A DNA stretch of 64,000 nucleotides, from contig CM069446.1 in NCBI GenBank assembly GCA_035610835.1, positions 47,531,625 to 47,595,624 on the forward strand, given 5' to 3'. The stretch's first letter is position 1. The number at the start of each line of letters is the position of its first letter. Made by a program: the position numbers and the translations under genes. This document shows, piece by piece, positions 30,890 through 44,780 of the stretch. The notes under the pieces are model-generated. The model worked only from the letters and a program-made list of their open reading frames with translations. It searched no databases and was not told the DNA's origin. The DNA comes from Ophiura sarsii (Eukaryota; Echinodermata; Ophiuroidea; Amphilepidida; Ophiuridae).

Positions 30890-33854
30890 TATCGTTCCGG
30901 CAGCTATTGCAGAAAGAACCCCATGGCTCTGTCCACTACGACGGAGACCATATTGAAGGTTAACGACCTGGAGCGGACAATCTTTAAAAGAACAGTCTCA
31001 TTGATTATTGATGCTTTGCGGTAATTAGTTTAGATTATCATAAGCCTTTTGGTATTATGGCTCACTTAATATTTAATCGCGACTTCAATAAAGCATGTCC
31101 CGAACCTAATTTAATTCCCTGTTCCTGCTTAACAAAACCGTTACGGTGATAGGTGATAGATATATCGTGTGTGCGCCCTGTATTGTCAATGTTTCACCGT
31201 TGACATATACGATTTCACTAACACTACTTGTATATAGTTTCCGATTGCAATTGTAACCACTTGACTTCACGACGGTTAACAGATAATGCGATCGACTGAC
31301 AATTTGTAACTATTACAATATCTTTTATGCATTAATAGTCATTGATCTCACATTTCAAATAAATCTCTTTTAGACGGCAGATATACAGGTAATGCGAACT
31401 GTCAGCTTGAAAGCATATTCACTACATAGCTCAAAGGATCAAACTTCTGGACGGAGTGAAGACATCAAGCCCGAAATGATCAATTCACATTTCACTTAAA
31501 TTAAAATTGTGTATATATATTTTTTGCCAGTCAGGTAAATAGATGAATTCTTTTCGCGAAAATGTATGATTCTAATAGTGTTGGTTTATGTCGTTGGTCC
31601 GGCCAGATTCTTGCAAATTCTGACGTTTGGGAGCTTAAAGGAGAACTTGTAACCGGCATGGTCAATCTGTTCTGATTAAGTAACCCACGGGCAAAGTTCA
31701 TTATAGTGGCAATGTCTCCCCGTCATGCATCCTACGGGCAAAGTTCATAACAGTCAATTTGTCTTGATTATTTTACCTACAGGCAAAGTTCATGACAAGA
31801 AGTACACATGGCCTTGAGACGTGACTGCTGAATTCACGGTCAAAACCTTTTCCATCAAATTAGTCTTAAATCAGCCGTTTACCTTCGGGGCATTATTTCA
31901 GTCATGAACAGAATCGACAGCACTATACGCTAGGATTCACGCCATGTTTATTTAACCTGAGTTTAATAGTTTTATGGTTTACTTTCGGATATGTGTGTGA
32001 ATAGTTCATATTATTTGCACGGTCCCAGGTTTATTCATAACAGGTTCACACTGACAAACTGTAACCAAAATATTGTCCCTTAGGTGGGAATTATAGATAA
32101 ATAAGAATATACGTATGCGACTTCATCTATAATAATCCTTTTAGTAGGTGATATGGTTAATTTGAAGGCCCGTGTATTTCTGACGAGCTTCGGAACCAAA
32201 CTTAAGAATCATGTAAATATGTAACACATTTATTGCATTGCTTTGAATTATGATGAGTTTGATAATAAACAGAGAATTAAGTTTTATGATGCTTTTTGAA
32301 ATCATTTTGGATTTGTCCGAAACAGAAAGGAAATTATATTAAACAATCTACATTACATTTTTGTATTGAATAACGCGTGACCGTATTATAATTATTATAA
32401 ATAATATTTCAAACGATAATGAAAATCTAAACATTTTATATTTGGTGCTTGTTCGGATGGTGTTGTAAAATATTACTTTAACGACTAGCAAATAAGTGTA
32501 ACGTACAAAACTATTGGATTGAGGACTTAATGCAAGCTAAAACTGTATTAATCCGGGTTCCGCGTAAGTGTGTCATTATTTAAAAATTATTCTGCTGCAA
32601 AAATGCAGGTAATTGGGGTTTTACCGTTAGATGACTACCACAACCAAAGTACTACATTTAGAAAGATAAGTCATTTTAAATTTGCACTGTACACCTACGT
32701 GCATGTGTCCTGTTTATCTCTCCGTACCGTATTCTACCTAACGAAACTCCCTTTGTCCGTTGCAGTTCTATTATATGCATTTGTTTTAAATATTTAACTA
32801 ACGTGATTATCCCTGCCTCGAGTCAAATACCATTTGATATGACTTTGATATAAATAAATCACTATGTGTAACAAGAATTGAGATAAATAGGTGCGGACAG
32901 TATTACAGGTTACTAGATTTAGGGAATTTACGTGTGACATGACCTAGTTTACTTTAGTTGATTTCAGACAAAATAACGGGTGACCGTAATAACGCGTGAC
33001 CGTATCTGACAATATTTTGTGTTAACATAATGTTGAATTCATAATTCTGACAAACTTGATCATAAACTCTACCACCAACTACATGTCGGTTAAAACATTT
33101 AATTGCGGATAATCTATTGATGAAGATAAACAACCGCCTGCAGCCACGACTATTGTTAATTTGACATTTTATGCCGCGTTATAAAATGGTAACAAAGTCG
33201 ATCAAATATAGGGTATTGTGATGTTATGTGACTATCATGTTCCGCAAGTTCATTTTTATTGTCAATCAATTTCCTTTTTAAACTTGGCCGATTGTCAATT
33301 CCTTATATATATATACTATAGAGTGATGGCATTGCACCTTTTTACGGCTAATGGTCTTGGATCTAGGAGGATCAACATGATTGACACGGGAACGATAATT
33401 TGTCAAAGGCATAATTAGAACGTGACAGCCTGACAAAGATCGAGAATAACATAATCAAATGAGGAGAGAGGGGAGTGCGCCATTATGGTCACCGTTAGGG
33501 GGTCTAACGACGAATCAGAATATATCCGTAAATACAATAATGCTAATAAAAAGCACGTGAGAAGAAAAGGTAAATTCCATTCATAATTACTTTGAGGTAA
33601 TAACATTGCGCGCTTTAAATCAGTTATGCAAGTATGTAGCATATTGTAGAATTGCGCAGTAGTAACCAAAAATGTCAAACAGATCCGTGCTTTTTCTTTT
33701 ACCATAAATCTTTCGACGACAAATTGAAATTGGTCGACCTCCTCTCTTTCATATCGTACCTCACTGTCGGTGAGACCACAGGGACTCGTAATTAGTTGTT
33801 TTTAACCATAAAGATGTGCTTAATTATGGCAAATGTTAAAAACAGATCGTGACA
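30890..33854. other. Unique AT-rich DNA
   Basis: No gene was recognised. Three copies of ACGGGCAAAGTTCAT-like words lie at 31688-31792, and AACGCGTGACCGTA occurs at 32371 and 32993. Frames such as 32570-32797 and 33218-33418 have no support. Confidence 0.5.
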
Positions 33855-34110
33855 TATGTGACGCGATCAAGAGGAATGAGTCGGATGTCGGGGAATCCCA
33901 AATTGAGATATGGCCAATTCAAAATGGCGGCTTACATAAGTTTTGATAGAAATTCATGTATACAATTTGACATAACTTTGGAACAAAACGTCGTATCGAC
34001 ATGGAGTTTTCAGTTTCTGAAAGCTCTAGGTGTCTTCCTTAAAACTGTATTAAAAACTAATTTCCGACCAGGGTCGACATCCGACTCATTCCTCTTGATC
34101 CCGTCACATA
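33855..34110 (+). mobile_element. 256-bp MITE, TGTGACGCGATC family copy 1
   Basis: The terminal repeats of about 36 bp begin TATGTGACGCGATCAAGAGG and close CCTCTTGATCCCGTCACATA, with TA borders. The interior (AAATTGAGATATGGCCAATT, CGTCGTATCGACATGGAGTT) recurs almost unchanged at 37196-37451 in the opposite orientation and at exactly the same length. The frame that crosses it is not a gene. Confidence 0.9.
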
Positions 34111-34424
34111 TATTTATTAAGGCAATCCTTATATTGAAATCACTAATAACATATCGCAATTGTGCTCTAAAGGAGCAGATGGACTCGTCAAAATCTACAT
34201 TGAATATTATATGGCAGATGTTAATGACAAACCCTGCATAACTCGACGGCTAAGATGCTTTAATCATTAGCGTGCCCGTAAGCGTGACTTGTAAATTATT
34301 TAAGAAGTAATTAGTTTAGAGATATTATAGTCCTTGGCCGAATAACAAAAGCGAGACATGAAAAGGTATCCAATACTGGTGAAATAGAGCTGAACTTATT
34401 ATTATACAATTAGCATGCACGAGA

Positions 34425-34795
34425 TTAAAGGTGTAAGTTCTGATCACCTATTTTTTTTTTTTTTTTAATGTTTTTTGTTCACATCAATATATTTTGGTAT
34501 CAGAAGAATCCCCATATTTGTTTTATTATGTCTGTAAAATCTTAGGGGCCAGAAATGTTCCATTTATAAACTATAAGCTAAAATGTGGCCAATGACTGCC
34601 AAAGGGGGTTAAGCACCCGCCAGTTTGTGTACTAATCAATGGGCAAATTTCTTGTGACCTTGTGCTTCTAAAATAAGAACCATTGGTGTTATGCAACTTA
34701 AACTTTAGAATGTGACAATTTTAAGGATGACCTTTCATGTAAAATAGAAAACATCCAGTTGAAAATCGGGCCAGCAATCAGAAATCTACCTTTAA
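34425..34795 (-). mobile_element. TTAA-type MITE, copy 2
   Basis: This is an inverted copy of 15995-16323, bounded by TTAA at 34425-34428 and 34792-34795. It carries an extra T run (34451-34466) and about 40 further bases compared with copy 1. Confidence 0.8.
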
Positions 34796-34923
34796 GTATT
34801 TCCATATTCACGCGGCATCACGAGCACATTATTGTCCGCAAAAAAACCCACAGAAACAATTCAGCCAAAATGTACGTCAGTAACAAACCCAATGTACTGA
34901 CCACCACATACCAGTGAGGCCGA

Positions 34924-35255
34924 ACTGCAAAACTCGTATGTATAGCTCGTATGTATAAGTGACGTGTACGTAAGGCTTCTACGATAATCGCCAAGGTATG
35001 TTAACGTCACATTACATACAAGCATTAACGAAAATTAAACTAACTCAATACAAGTGGTACAAAAACTCAATACAAAATATTTTTAACTCAATACAAATAT
35101 TTCAATAATAATATGAAAAATATTTGCATGGATCTGAGTTCAATTTTTAAGGTTGCTTTTACGTACGGTGAGGCAACTATTACGCTGGCGACTATCGTAT
35201 ACGTTTTACTCTGCGTCATTTATACTCATAAGCCAAACGTACTAGTTTGGCAGTA
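34924..35255. mobile_element. Inverted-repeat element, CGTACTAGTTTTGCAGTG family copy 2
   Basis: ACTGCAAAACTCGTATGTAT at the left faces ACGTACTAGTTTGGCAGTAC at the right. The inner arms share CGATAATCGCCA / TGGCGACTATCG. The 69-codon frame at 35113-35322 lies over the right arm and is probably chance. Confidence 0.65.
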
Positions 35256-37195
35256 CTTCTTAACTCATATCAGGTGGTATGTTCTGCAATACATAACACG
35301 CAGGCGCATTGGAAACAAATAGAAGCATTTTAGCGGTTAGAAATTGCTGGATCATTGGTATTATAAACGAGATTGTAAGTTTATGACGCATGATTATGTT
35401 AACAACTACGATCGATTGGACAATCATAAAAGCGTATGAGCAAATATGAAACTCACGATACACGTGTATGCATAACATATTAATAGACATGTTCAAATGC
35501 AACTGGTAAGTTTTAATGTAATAACGATAGAAATTGACCCAATTAACATACTTGTCCATATTTGCTAGCGTCAATTAATGTACACTAATTCGCATGCACT
35601 TAGCTATTTATGATCACTTGTTTGTCGTAATGTTCATTCGATTATCTAACAGATTGTTGCAAGGCATTTAATGGCAACGTTTCTATTCTTATTCTTCAAG
35701 ATACACATACAATCTATTACAGGGTGTTATGTAATGGTATCTAGTGCTATAATTCGTTTTGCGATATACTAGAAACATGTGTAGCATGCTTTAACCCTAG
35801 GCTACAAAAAGTAGTTGTTTCCATTTGAGCATGCGATAAGAAGGTCAATGAATCCACGAGAGCTACCCAGTTACAGTTACTCATAACTGTTTTAAACTCG
35901 TGTAATTAACGACCATTTGCATCTTATCGTGCAAAATGCAAGCCATTAAGCAATTCAGATACACAAACTGGGATCATCAACTACGTTAATTTGGGATAGT
36001 GTAAATTCTGACTGTATTTATTCTGTCTTTTTCTGTGTCATTTATTGAACAAATGTGTTATCAAGGTATTACGCCCTACGTATGTATCCATTTTCCGTAT
36101 GTTTGCTATCTCCTTAGCACGCGCGAGTAAACTGCCTAATTTATGCTTTCCCATCTGCATCTTTCATCATCTATTTTATCCAAATGATAGACCTCCAATG
36201 TCACACCATTCACACCGTTCCACTGTCTGGGGGCAGGGCGAACAAAACAACAGATTGATCGCTCTGTGTAGCTGTCCCATCACCTAGTTTGGACTTGGTC
36301 CTGGGAGTTCTGGTTGGCAGTCTTCTTTTCTCAGGTTATATATTTTTTTCAATTGATTATTTTTCCATTATTCATTTATTTTTTCATATTTTTAAATTCC
36401 ACATACCCTCCCTTTTTTCAGCAATTTTTGTTTGCTTTTTCAACTCAGCCTGCTTCCTTGAACTCCACAAAGTTCACTCTAGGTCATCCTACTTACTTCT
36501 ATGATGTGGTCATGCATTTGCCTCTTTACATCTTCAACAAACTTGAAGTGATCTGTTTATGGTTTTCTCTTTATCATGCATAATTTGTAATCCTCTTGGC
36601 CTCCTTCTTACTTTTTGCCACTGTTTTATTCTTTGCAGTATGTCTCTCTATCTCAAAGGAACAACAACTGCCCTAGTGTGTTTCACAAACCTGTGTGCAC
36701 TCTGACTTTCTTTTTAGCTTGACTTGTATTATGCTTATAGCATATACTTTTGTCTTGCTCTCTACTTAACTTGATAAAGACTGGTATATCCAGTCGAAAC
36801 GTCGTTATTCTCAAATCCCCCCCCCCCCCTTCTTCATCTCCCACTTTCAGTTGGGATAAGTTTATATTTATTACATATATATATAGGTTGATCTTATAAT
36901 CTTAATCTTCATTAATGACAAGACACTCTATATTACCGAAGTACTCAGATATTATAATCCTGATTATATCATGTTTCTTACATGTAAGCAGCTTAAAACA
37001 AAGGTCCTGTATAGTCCAGTTAATGGGCTAGAGAATTAATTTCAAGCTGTCTGAACATGGTATCAATTTTCTAATAATCGTACTATATGATACTACCTGA
37101 TGAAACACAAATTAGATGAGTATGTGTTGGATGAATGGTTCCGTTGACGGAGCATCAACGACGGCTGACGTATCCAACAATTGTTTGTGAAATTA
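35256..37195. other. Non-coding DNA with a pyrimidine-rich tract
   Basis: 36290-36740 is strongly T/C-rich on the plus strand and keeps hydrophobic frames open by composition. At 36770-36803 a hammerhead-like stem followed by CGAAACGTC is seen (see findings). A C run lies at 36819-36829. Confidence 0.5.
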
Positions 37196-37451
37196 TATGT
37201 GACGCGATCGAGAGGAATGAGTCGGATGTCGACCCTGGTCGAAAATTAGTTTTTATATTAGTTTTAAAGAAGACACCTAGAGCTTTCAGAAACTGAAAAC
37301 TCCATGTCGATACGACGTTTTGTTCTAAAGTTATGTCAAATTGTATACATGAATTTCCATCAAAACTTATGTAAGCCGCCATTTTGAATTGGCCATATCT
37401 CAATTTGGGATTCCCCGACATCCGACTCATTCCTCTTGATCGCGTCACATA
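37196..37451 (-). mobile_element. 256-bp MITE, TGTGACGCGATC family copy 2
   Basis: Opposite-orientation twin of 33855-34110, with the same length, the same TA borders and only scattered differences, so both moved recently. Confidence 0.9.
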
Positions 37452-40191
37452 TTGATTCCAATGCCCTTTCTTCACATTGAGGATGAGGATTTTTGATGAG
37501 CTGCATTTCTTTCTAGCTTGTTCGTTGCTCGAATTCTCGTTATATCTGTCCTTGAGGGTCACAGAAGTGAAACGATTGCCTAACTTAGAGCGAACATCAG
37601 ACTATATAACACTTCTTGTGAATAAACCATCTTCCATACATTTCGAGAAATTTATATACATATCTTAAGATCATAACAGAATTAATTACATTATTGTTAA
37701 AATTAAGCTCACGACTAGTATTCATCCATACCAGCCAACAATTTTGGTTACTAACAATCTTAATATCTGGTTTGGATACATGATGTCAAGGTATCCTTTT
37801 TATGTTGGGCGTACGACGCTGGGTCAAGTTCGTTTCATTCAGAATGTATTTCCTTCGTCAGTTGAAGAAACGACAGTGGTATCAAGTTATTGCAACACAT
37901 AATTGGTAGACGTAGACAAATATGTATTGTATAACAGATAACAAGTGTTATACAATACATATCTAATAGATGCATGAGTAAATACTATTTAGCAAATTCA
38001 ATTATTACTTAAGTAAACAGTAATTAAAAATATACAAAAATAAATCATTATGATAGTAAAAAAAATTCCAATAGAATAATACCTGACGTTATGTGAATTG
38101 ATCACATCATGAAAACATCTAAACGATGCTATGTTTATCGTAACGCAGGTCAAGATAACTGTATTTATAATTTGTAGTGTCGCCTCTCATTGCACCCTCA
38201 TCGTCCGCTCCATTTCGTAGCCTTTAATTGTTTATAGATTTGGTTACGATGATCTATCTTTTGAGTATATCATTAGTGCAATTAACAACGAAGGAGTACT
38301 ACTTTAGTTTGTATCTCCGGTACAATAAATGCTTTCTGCCGTTTCTGATTGTTATAGAATTTCTATTGTAGCATATAAACGCTGATAGGTGAATAATGAT
38401 TTACTTTTATGGACTCGCAGGTGGACAGAATTACACAATGCATGTCACTACTACATTACTTTTATTATAGAGTAACTTTATACCTATATTATATGGTCCG
38501 AAGGAGGAGGATTACTAACGCTTATGTTAACATCAATAGATAATGACCTGGTTTTATTGATACGCAAATCAAACATTGTCCATATTTTTCTAGCCTTTTG
38601 AATTCTCTCCGCACCTGATCACTAAAATAAGGAGCCATAGATCGACATATGTCCTCACTCAATGAAGAATGCAATGCCCACGCTTCTTATTTAATACAAA
38701 CTGACTGGACATCGCTGAAAGGTGTAACTAATATGAAATGTAATACAAAATGAAAATTGAGGTTAACATTTGCCTTTTTGTATTCATCCCACACGCGGGA
38801 CACGTTCTTGAACCGTAAACCCCACATTGACAAGTGTGTATCAGTAGATGATTGCCTAAGGAGGCAATAATATCACTGAATCGGATATGATGAATTCAGA
38901 GAGTTTGTGAAATACTTAAGGGGGTTTGATCAATGCGACAGGTAAATAATAAGGTATTGAAATAAGCAAATATAAAACGGGAAATGACCTATGCAAGTTG
39001 TAGGAAGATGATATTAGGTCAAATTGACTGACGATTATAAACACATTCTGAACACTCATAATAGGATATTGTGAGCAATGTCGAGCTTGAACCATTATAT
39101 TCATACACGGATGGTACGGGCTTGAATACCATTGTAGTTATGCGTTAAAAGGTCATGCAGTCTTATGTGACAGCTTTTAGAAACAAAATAAGTATTTTAG
39201 CATGATTTCCGAAGAGAACGCCTGACACAAAAAAATATGTAAAAAATACACTCATTTACATAATGTCCGCACGGAGGCGTATTTGGCAAAGGGCAGGCCG
39301 GTGATGCAACAATTATAGTATCCATGCATAAGTGTATAGGGGAGTGTAAATATTGTCCAGTATTTACACTACGGAGATGTGCGAAAAAGTTTACAAATTC
39401 CGACACTCACTTCGTGATATCACGCAGTTCCACCACCTTTGCAATCCTCTGTTTGAAAGACGTGACAAAGATCACAAACCTCTTGTCTGATGGAATTCTA
39501 GTACAGTGAACTACTCAATCATGGCATATATCGCCACAATCGTGTCATATCTCTATCTAGCGATCGACGAAATCCTATGTAATTAAACTAGTAAATCGGG
39601 TCATATCTCTATCTATATGGAAATCAAAGTAAAGCACATGTCACCTATTAATCGTTATCAGCCAATTGATCAACACAGTGTCATCATGCCATGGCTATAC
39701 TGTTATCGGGACCTTTATCTTTTTCATAACACTGTCGTCTAACTTCGTACCTAAATCATAGCCACAACGCATGATCTGAGGTTTTTATATTGGCTATAAT
39801 ACATCGATGTGTTTTTATATATACAATTGTTGATTAGCATCGTCTATAGTAACTGTTGATACATGTATGTCTATGACACAGTTTAGAACTTTTTAGATCC
39901 CACAATAACAGAATCCTAGATAATCATGAAAATATAGATATTTGTACAATATAACTTGAGTTGTTGGTTGACACTTGAATAATTTGTCAGGTGATTGGTA
40001 TTAACAAGGTGTTGTTAGAAATAAGTGTCACCACATCCAGGGCATTAAACTGTGTTTCTCACAGGGAAAAGTCATCTAATGTTGTCAATATGAGCCTCTG
40101 TTTTTAATATAAGCGACTGTTGGTAGTTTAAAAGATTCATTCCTGTTTTAAACCAAGTGACTGGTGCTGTGGAATAATCAACAATTGAGGA
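37452..40191. other. Unique AT-rich DNA
   Basis: No genes or repeat families were recognised. The scattered short frames (37477-37668, 38916-39104, 39197-39509) overlap one another on opposite strands and have no support. Confidence 0.5.
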
Positions 40192-40445
40192 CCCTAGATC
40201 TAAAAGGGGGTTAAGTCACATTGAGAAAAATAGCAAAAACGGGGTTTCATTGTGTCCATGTGTGATGTGGACTTGACCCACTCGGGTTTTACCTCCCATG
40301 GACTCTTACACAGCTTTACCGCATGACTTAACTTTAACATTTGAACAGAGGGTGCAGAGATACTCCTTGTAGCAGAAAACTGATACTAACTACAATTTCA
40401 CAAGATTGTGACTTAACCCCCTTTTAGATCTAGGGTCCTCAATTG
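40192..40445. mobile_element. 254-bp MITE with GAGGACCCTAGATC ends
   Basis: CAATTGAGGACCCTAGATCT at the left faces AGATCTAGGGTCCTCAATTG at the right. The inverted ends are about 37 bp, including AAAAGGGGGTTAAGTCACA. The interior is unrelated AT-rich DNA. Confidence 0.85.
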
Positions 40446-41815
40446 ATTCTGTGAGGACAAAATGGCCAACATGTGAAGTAAAAATGTGGCAAGTCTCTTA
40501 TATTAAAAGTAACCTAACGAGGCTAACAACTGAACTAATGAAGCTTTAATTGACAGAATTGAAGCTTTGTATGTTTTGTATTGGCATTGACTAATTGGGG
40601 GGGGGGGGGGGGTCCGAAAATCAACGCTACAAATTCCTAACAACACTACAAATTCTTACGCTGCTACAAATGATAAGATGTATCATACAAATATATATGC
40701 GCGCGCACATTTGTTAGCATTGTTATCTTCAAAGTCCTGAAATATCCAACAACTTTGGAACAATTTTCGAGCGAAGTGATTGTAGGACAAAATCCGTCGA
40801 TATTGTAGTAGTCTGGAGGGAAATTCCGAGGTACCATATTAAATGTTATTAGATTTCTCACAGTACAAAATCAAATTAACCTCGGTCATGAAACGTCGTT
40901 TTATGTTAGTAACATAAGCCTAATTTACCTATTTAAAGGTACATGTGATAAATATTTATAAATAGGACTACATACATCATAAATGGATCAGTTTGGAGTG
41001 GAAAAACGATTCGTAAGCCATGAGAAAAAAACCTAAGTGTGCTCTTGGCGTACCTATTATACGAGGGGTATTCAATAAATACCTGCAATCATTGAAAGTC
41101 TCTGAACCGTGACATGTGTCAATAAAATAAACTTATGATACTTAAACTGTAAGTCTTACGCCTTTCTCACGGAAAATTACAAACATGTGGGTCATTTTTA
41201 TCATGTTATTTCAGTACTATAAACATCATGGTCTCTGGGCAATGAATACTGACAAGAATCAGCATTATAAATCAAGCGTCAATATTAACACTGTTAACGC
41301 ATGTACTATATATATTTACGAAACTAAGAAATTAAATCGGGGCGCATCTGACATACATATATTGATTTGTATACATTTCCAGTGGTTATGTGAGAACAGC
41401 GAACTCGGATTTAAACCCAAATAAGTTCGACGAAATTTGTCCATACAACGTAAAAAGCTTTTTAAGGAATGTGTTTATCCTAAAGGCACAACTTAACATC
41501 AATAACGGTTAACAGGTTTTATCCTCAAACTTCGATAGCTTTTACATCTTCTACTTCTGAATTATACATTAGTAGATATTTCTTTGTGCTTTTCATCTAT
41601 CCGTCTGTTTCCAATTATGAACATGAAAATCGTGCGTCTTTCCGGGAGAATGGTTAACGAACCGTATTATACGCTCTCTGATTTTATCTTATACTCTTGG
41701 TAGTTTAAACAAAATGAATGCAATATTTCATTTCCTGCTATTCTTTATAGTCACGCTTTGTGAACCCCTGCAGGGTAGTGTGACTGTTTGTAAATTATTA
41801 ATGAATGAAAGTTTC
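40446..41815. other. AT-rich DNA, G run and one mariner-like end
   Basis: A 15-base G run starts at 40598. TACGAGGGGTATTCAATAAA at 41059 resembles a mariner terminal repeat, but no partner end was found nearby. No gene was recognised. Confidence 0.45.
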
Positions 41816-42062
41816 TTAACACTTTCCACGCGGCTATTATTTTTACAATACCAAAAACAGATTTTTCAGAAACCTTTCACAATTTTCAAAGTCTATCTCA
41901 AGGATTACTGACCCAATACTAGGCATGTTTGTACTTATGTCAATGCATTTCTCATGGTGATTCTAAATATGTTAATGAACTTCAATAATTTTGACATTTT
42001 TTAAACATTTTGTGAAATTTTTGAATGTCGTCTGCAGCCGCCTGCCGCGTGAAAAGTGTTAA
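41816..42062 (+). mobile_element. TTAA MITE with CACTTTCCACGCGGC ends, copy 1
   Basis: TTAA borders at 41816 and 42059, with ends CACTTTCCACGCGGC and GCCGCGTGAAAAGTG. The length is 247 bp. Three relatives lie at 42656, 53772 (inverted) and 57116. The TTAA site and end sequence suggest a piggyBac-type family. Confidence 0.85.
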
Positions 42063-42655
42063 TATAGAGAACATTGATTATAGCGTAATATGAGTCTGAT
42101 TTGATACATCTCGTCGAGCAATGACGTGTTTTTCGAAACAAACCATACATCTCCCATTGCACTCACAACTATAAGCTTAATTACTAGCAATTATATATAA
42201 GATATTGAAAACCAGCAATACCTTAATGATTATAACTAGTCTACGATATCACGTACACGTTTATTAAAACCAGTAACAAATCAATCATTCTATTCAAAAG
42301 TGATTTATATAATTATCGGAATACTTATGTATCAGATATGTAAGTGCATAATTAATTCAAGCAATAAGCATGGTTTCCATACGATGCGTTAATTAAATAC
42401 TCTACAGTATGATTAGAGGTTCAAATTTTCGAAATGAAAGACGGAAATGGACCGAAATAAAATAAACACATTATATATAGAGGAACTATTCCGGATCGAT
42501 ATGAACAGACTGTGCTACAAACTGACATTTGCTGATACTTCGTACATACTTTTTAACCACATATGTATTTAAAGATACATTTCCGTTTTCATCGAACGTG
42601 TTAACGCTGCTAATCATAATGATCAAGAGAAGTTTAGAATAATGTTTTGCCTTCA

Positions 42656-42901
42656 CACTTTCCACGCGGCTCTTAGTTTTACCATATACAAAACAGTTTT
42701 TTTCTTCTTCAGAATTCTTTCCCAATTTTCAAATACTATGTCAAGGATTACTGAACCAATATTAAGCATGTTTGTACTTATGTTAATGCATTTCTCATGT
42801 TGATTCCAAAATGGTAATGCAATTCAATAATTTCAACATTTTTGAAACAATTTGTGACATTTTTGGAATGTCGTCTGCAGACGCCTGCCGCGTGGAAAGT
42901 G
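42656..42901 (+). mobile_element. TTAA MITE with CACTTTCCACGCGGC ends, copy 2
   Basis: Same family and orientation as copy 1, 600 bp away. The ends are CACTTTCCACGCGGC and GCCGCGTGGAAAGTG. The flanking TTAA has mutated. Confidence 0.85.
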
Positions 42902-44780
42902 TTGATAGCTTGCCAGAGACATTTTGCCAGTTCGATATCATGAAGTATTTGGAGATGTCTGTGTGCGTATTATATATTTTCGTATAATTGAATAAAGAAA
43001 ATAAATGTTGGGGACCGCAACCTGAGTAATACAAACAATATGCACAGTTTAGTATGAAAAGGGTTAATATAGATTAATTGTTTTGTATCAAAAAATCAAT
43101 ATGTTTAAGTAACCCTAGCCTTTCAAGTGACAAACGTTAGCTATTCCATTACTAATTATTGCTGATTTCCAGTATGCAAACGCAAGTCATTATCTTTAAT
43201 GGGTTTACTCATTTTATTTTAGTGAGAAAATGTATTGAATTTTACTATTGGCAAAGCTAATTATGATCTAGCCAATGGTCTTATACCTAATATGAACAAT
43301 GAATACATTGGTGATGCAGAACAACGCTAGACTAGTATAGCAAAAACATTTTATTGCACCTGTGAGCTAGTCAAACTTGATGAAATTAATCCACAACTCA
43401 CCACGCTTGTAGCTTTAATTGCAAACGGGATTCTATAACTGATTTCAATCTCGAGACGCCAAAAGGTCATTTATTTTCTGACCATCAAATCATCAGCTTG
43501 AATTGATTTTAATAATAGCGACGACGTCTCGAAGATGGACATCTCTTAATCAACGTGACTTAAAAGTTCAAAAATAGTTTTCTGTTCTTGGTATTAAAAA
43601 TAGCATAATCGCAGCCAAAATGTCGTAAACGCTACTAGGGATTGAGGCAGTGCACTATTTCGTGGATAAGGACGAGCAAGCCTTGTTTTCAAGGAGGACT
43701 TTTTCTAACCTTAATTTCCAAGAAAATATTGCCCTTGTACTTGATTCAATGTACATGTATATCAAGAATACTTGTTTTCCGAATACTTTGTGCTTTTAAT
43801 TGTTCTCGATAATGATATCGCAATTTTTAAAGATTTAAAGTTTTTTTACAAGTCAAATTTTGTTTTTATTAGAGCTTTGGAGTAAGATAAAAGCAAACAC
43901 CCGCCAACATACAACATAGGCAAACTAGCCCGTCCTCGGATTTCGCCCACTTTCCAATAACGCTTAGTTAGCTTCCTATTTCCGACGGTATACACAAAGA
44001 TGATTTTGTGAACGATTCCTGAAAGCAGTGCATCACAGCTGCGCTCACATGAAGGGATTACCGTGTATAGACTGCGAAACCATGCCCTGAAGTAATTAAT
44101 AGTCAAGGCAATCATAATTTCACCTTTAATAGACATAAAATAGATAAATGAAGAATCCTGATAAGTCTCATAATATGTGTGTTGTTTGCAAATAGTGGTT
44201 CTTTAAGAAGAACACAGATAACAGATTGATTTATGTTCCTAAAGACGGACAAAACTAAAGCCCTCAAACCGCAAAATGCTATAAAATTTGACACCCAACA
44301 ACTAATGAGCCACCATTAACATTTACTGATTGCATCCAATGTACATTGTAAAGTTTCAGCCAGCATTGTGATTTCGTATTACCCGACAACCCGGTATAAA
44401 TTCCTCCTTGATAATTTGACCCAGCATTTGTGATAAATTGATTTAGCAATCAATCAGCAATGGACAAACAACTCCCTAAACGGTTTTACATAATTACATA
44501 CGAAAGTCAGGCTTTATAATTAAGAGTAATTTGTCCGCAACTTTGACCGTCATGGCTAAAAATGGCGGAGAAAAACTCTTCGAAAGGACCGATTGAACCA
44601 GAATTTACGAAGCTTAGATAATTCGAGTTTACCTCAACTCGTCATAGGAGCTTGCACAATATCAAATTATCTATGGGATGTTCGTTTTAATATTCCCGTG
44701 GCATGCCTTGGTGATAGGATTTCAATAACTCATTATGTTTCGTCTTATGTTTATTATCGAATGACATTATCGTATGGCCT
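42902..44780. other. AT-rich DNA without a recognised gene
   Basis: Short minus-strand frames (43846-44136, 44112-44294) show no family features. Confidence 0.5.

Noticed and set aside
33849..34241. 130-codon frame, and its relative at 37155-37562
   Set aside because: Both run through the two copies of a 256-bp MITE, and their similarity is that of the element.
35113..35322. 69-codon hydrophobic frame with membrane-like segments
   Set aside because: It lies on an arm of an inverted-repeat element. No family resemblance.
36289..36583. Overlapping hydrophobic frames
   Set aside because: Two frames are open at once in a T/C-rich tract, which is a composition effect.
41059..41110. Mariner-like end TACGAGGGGTATTCAATAAA
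   Set aside because: No partner end or transposase was found nearby, so it is not listed as an element.
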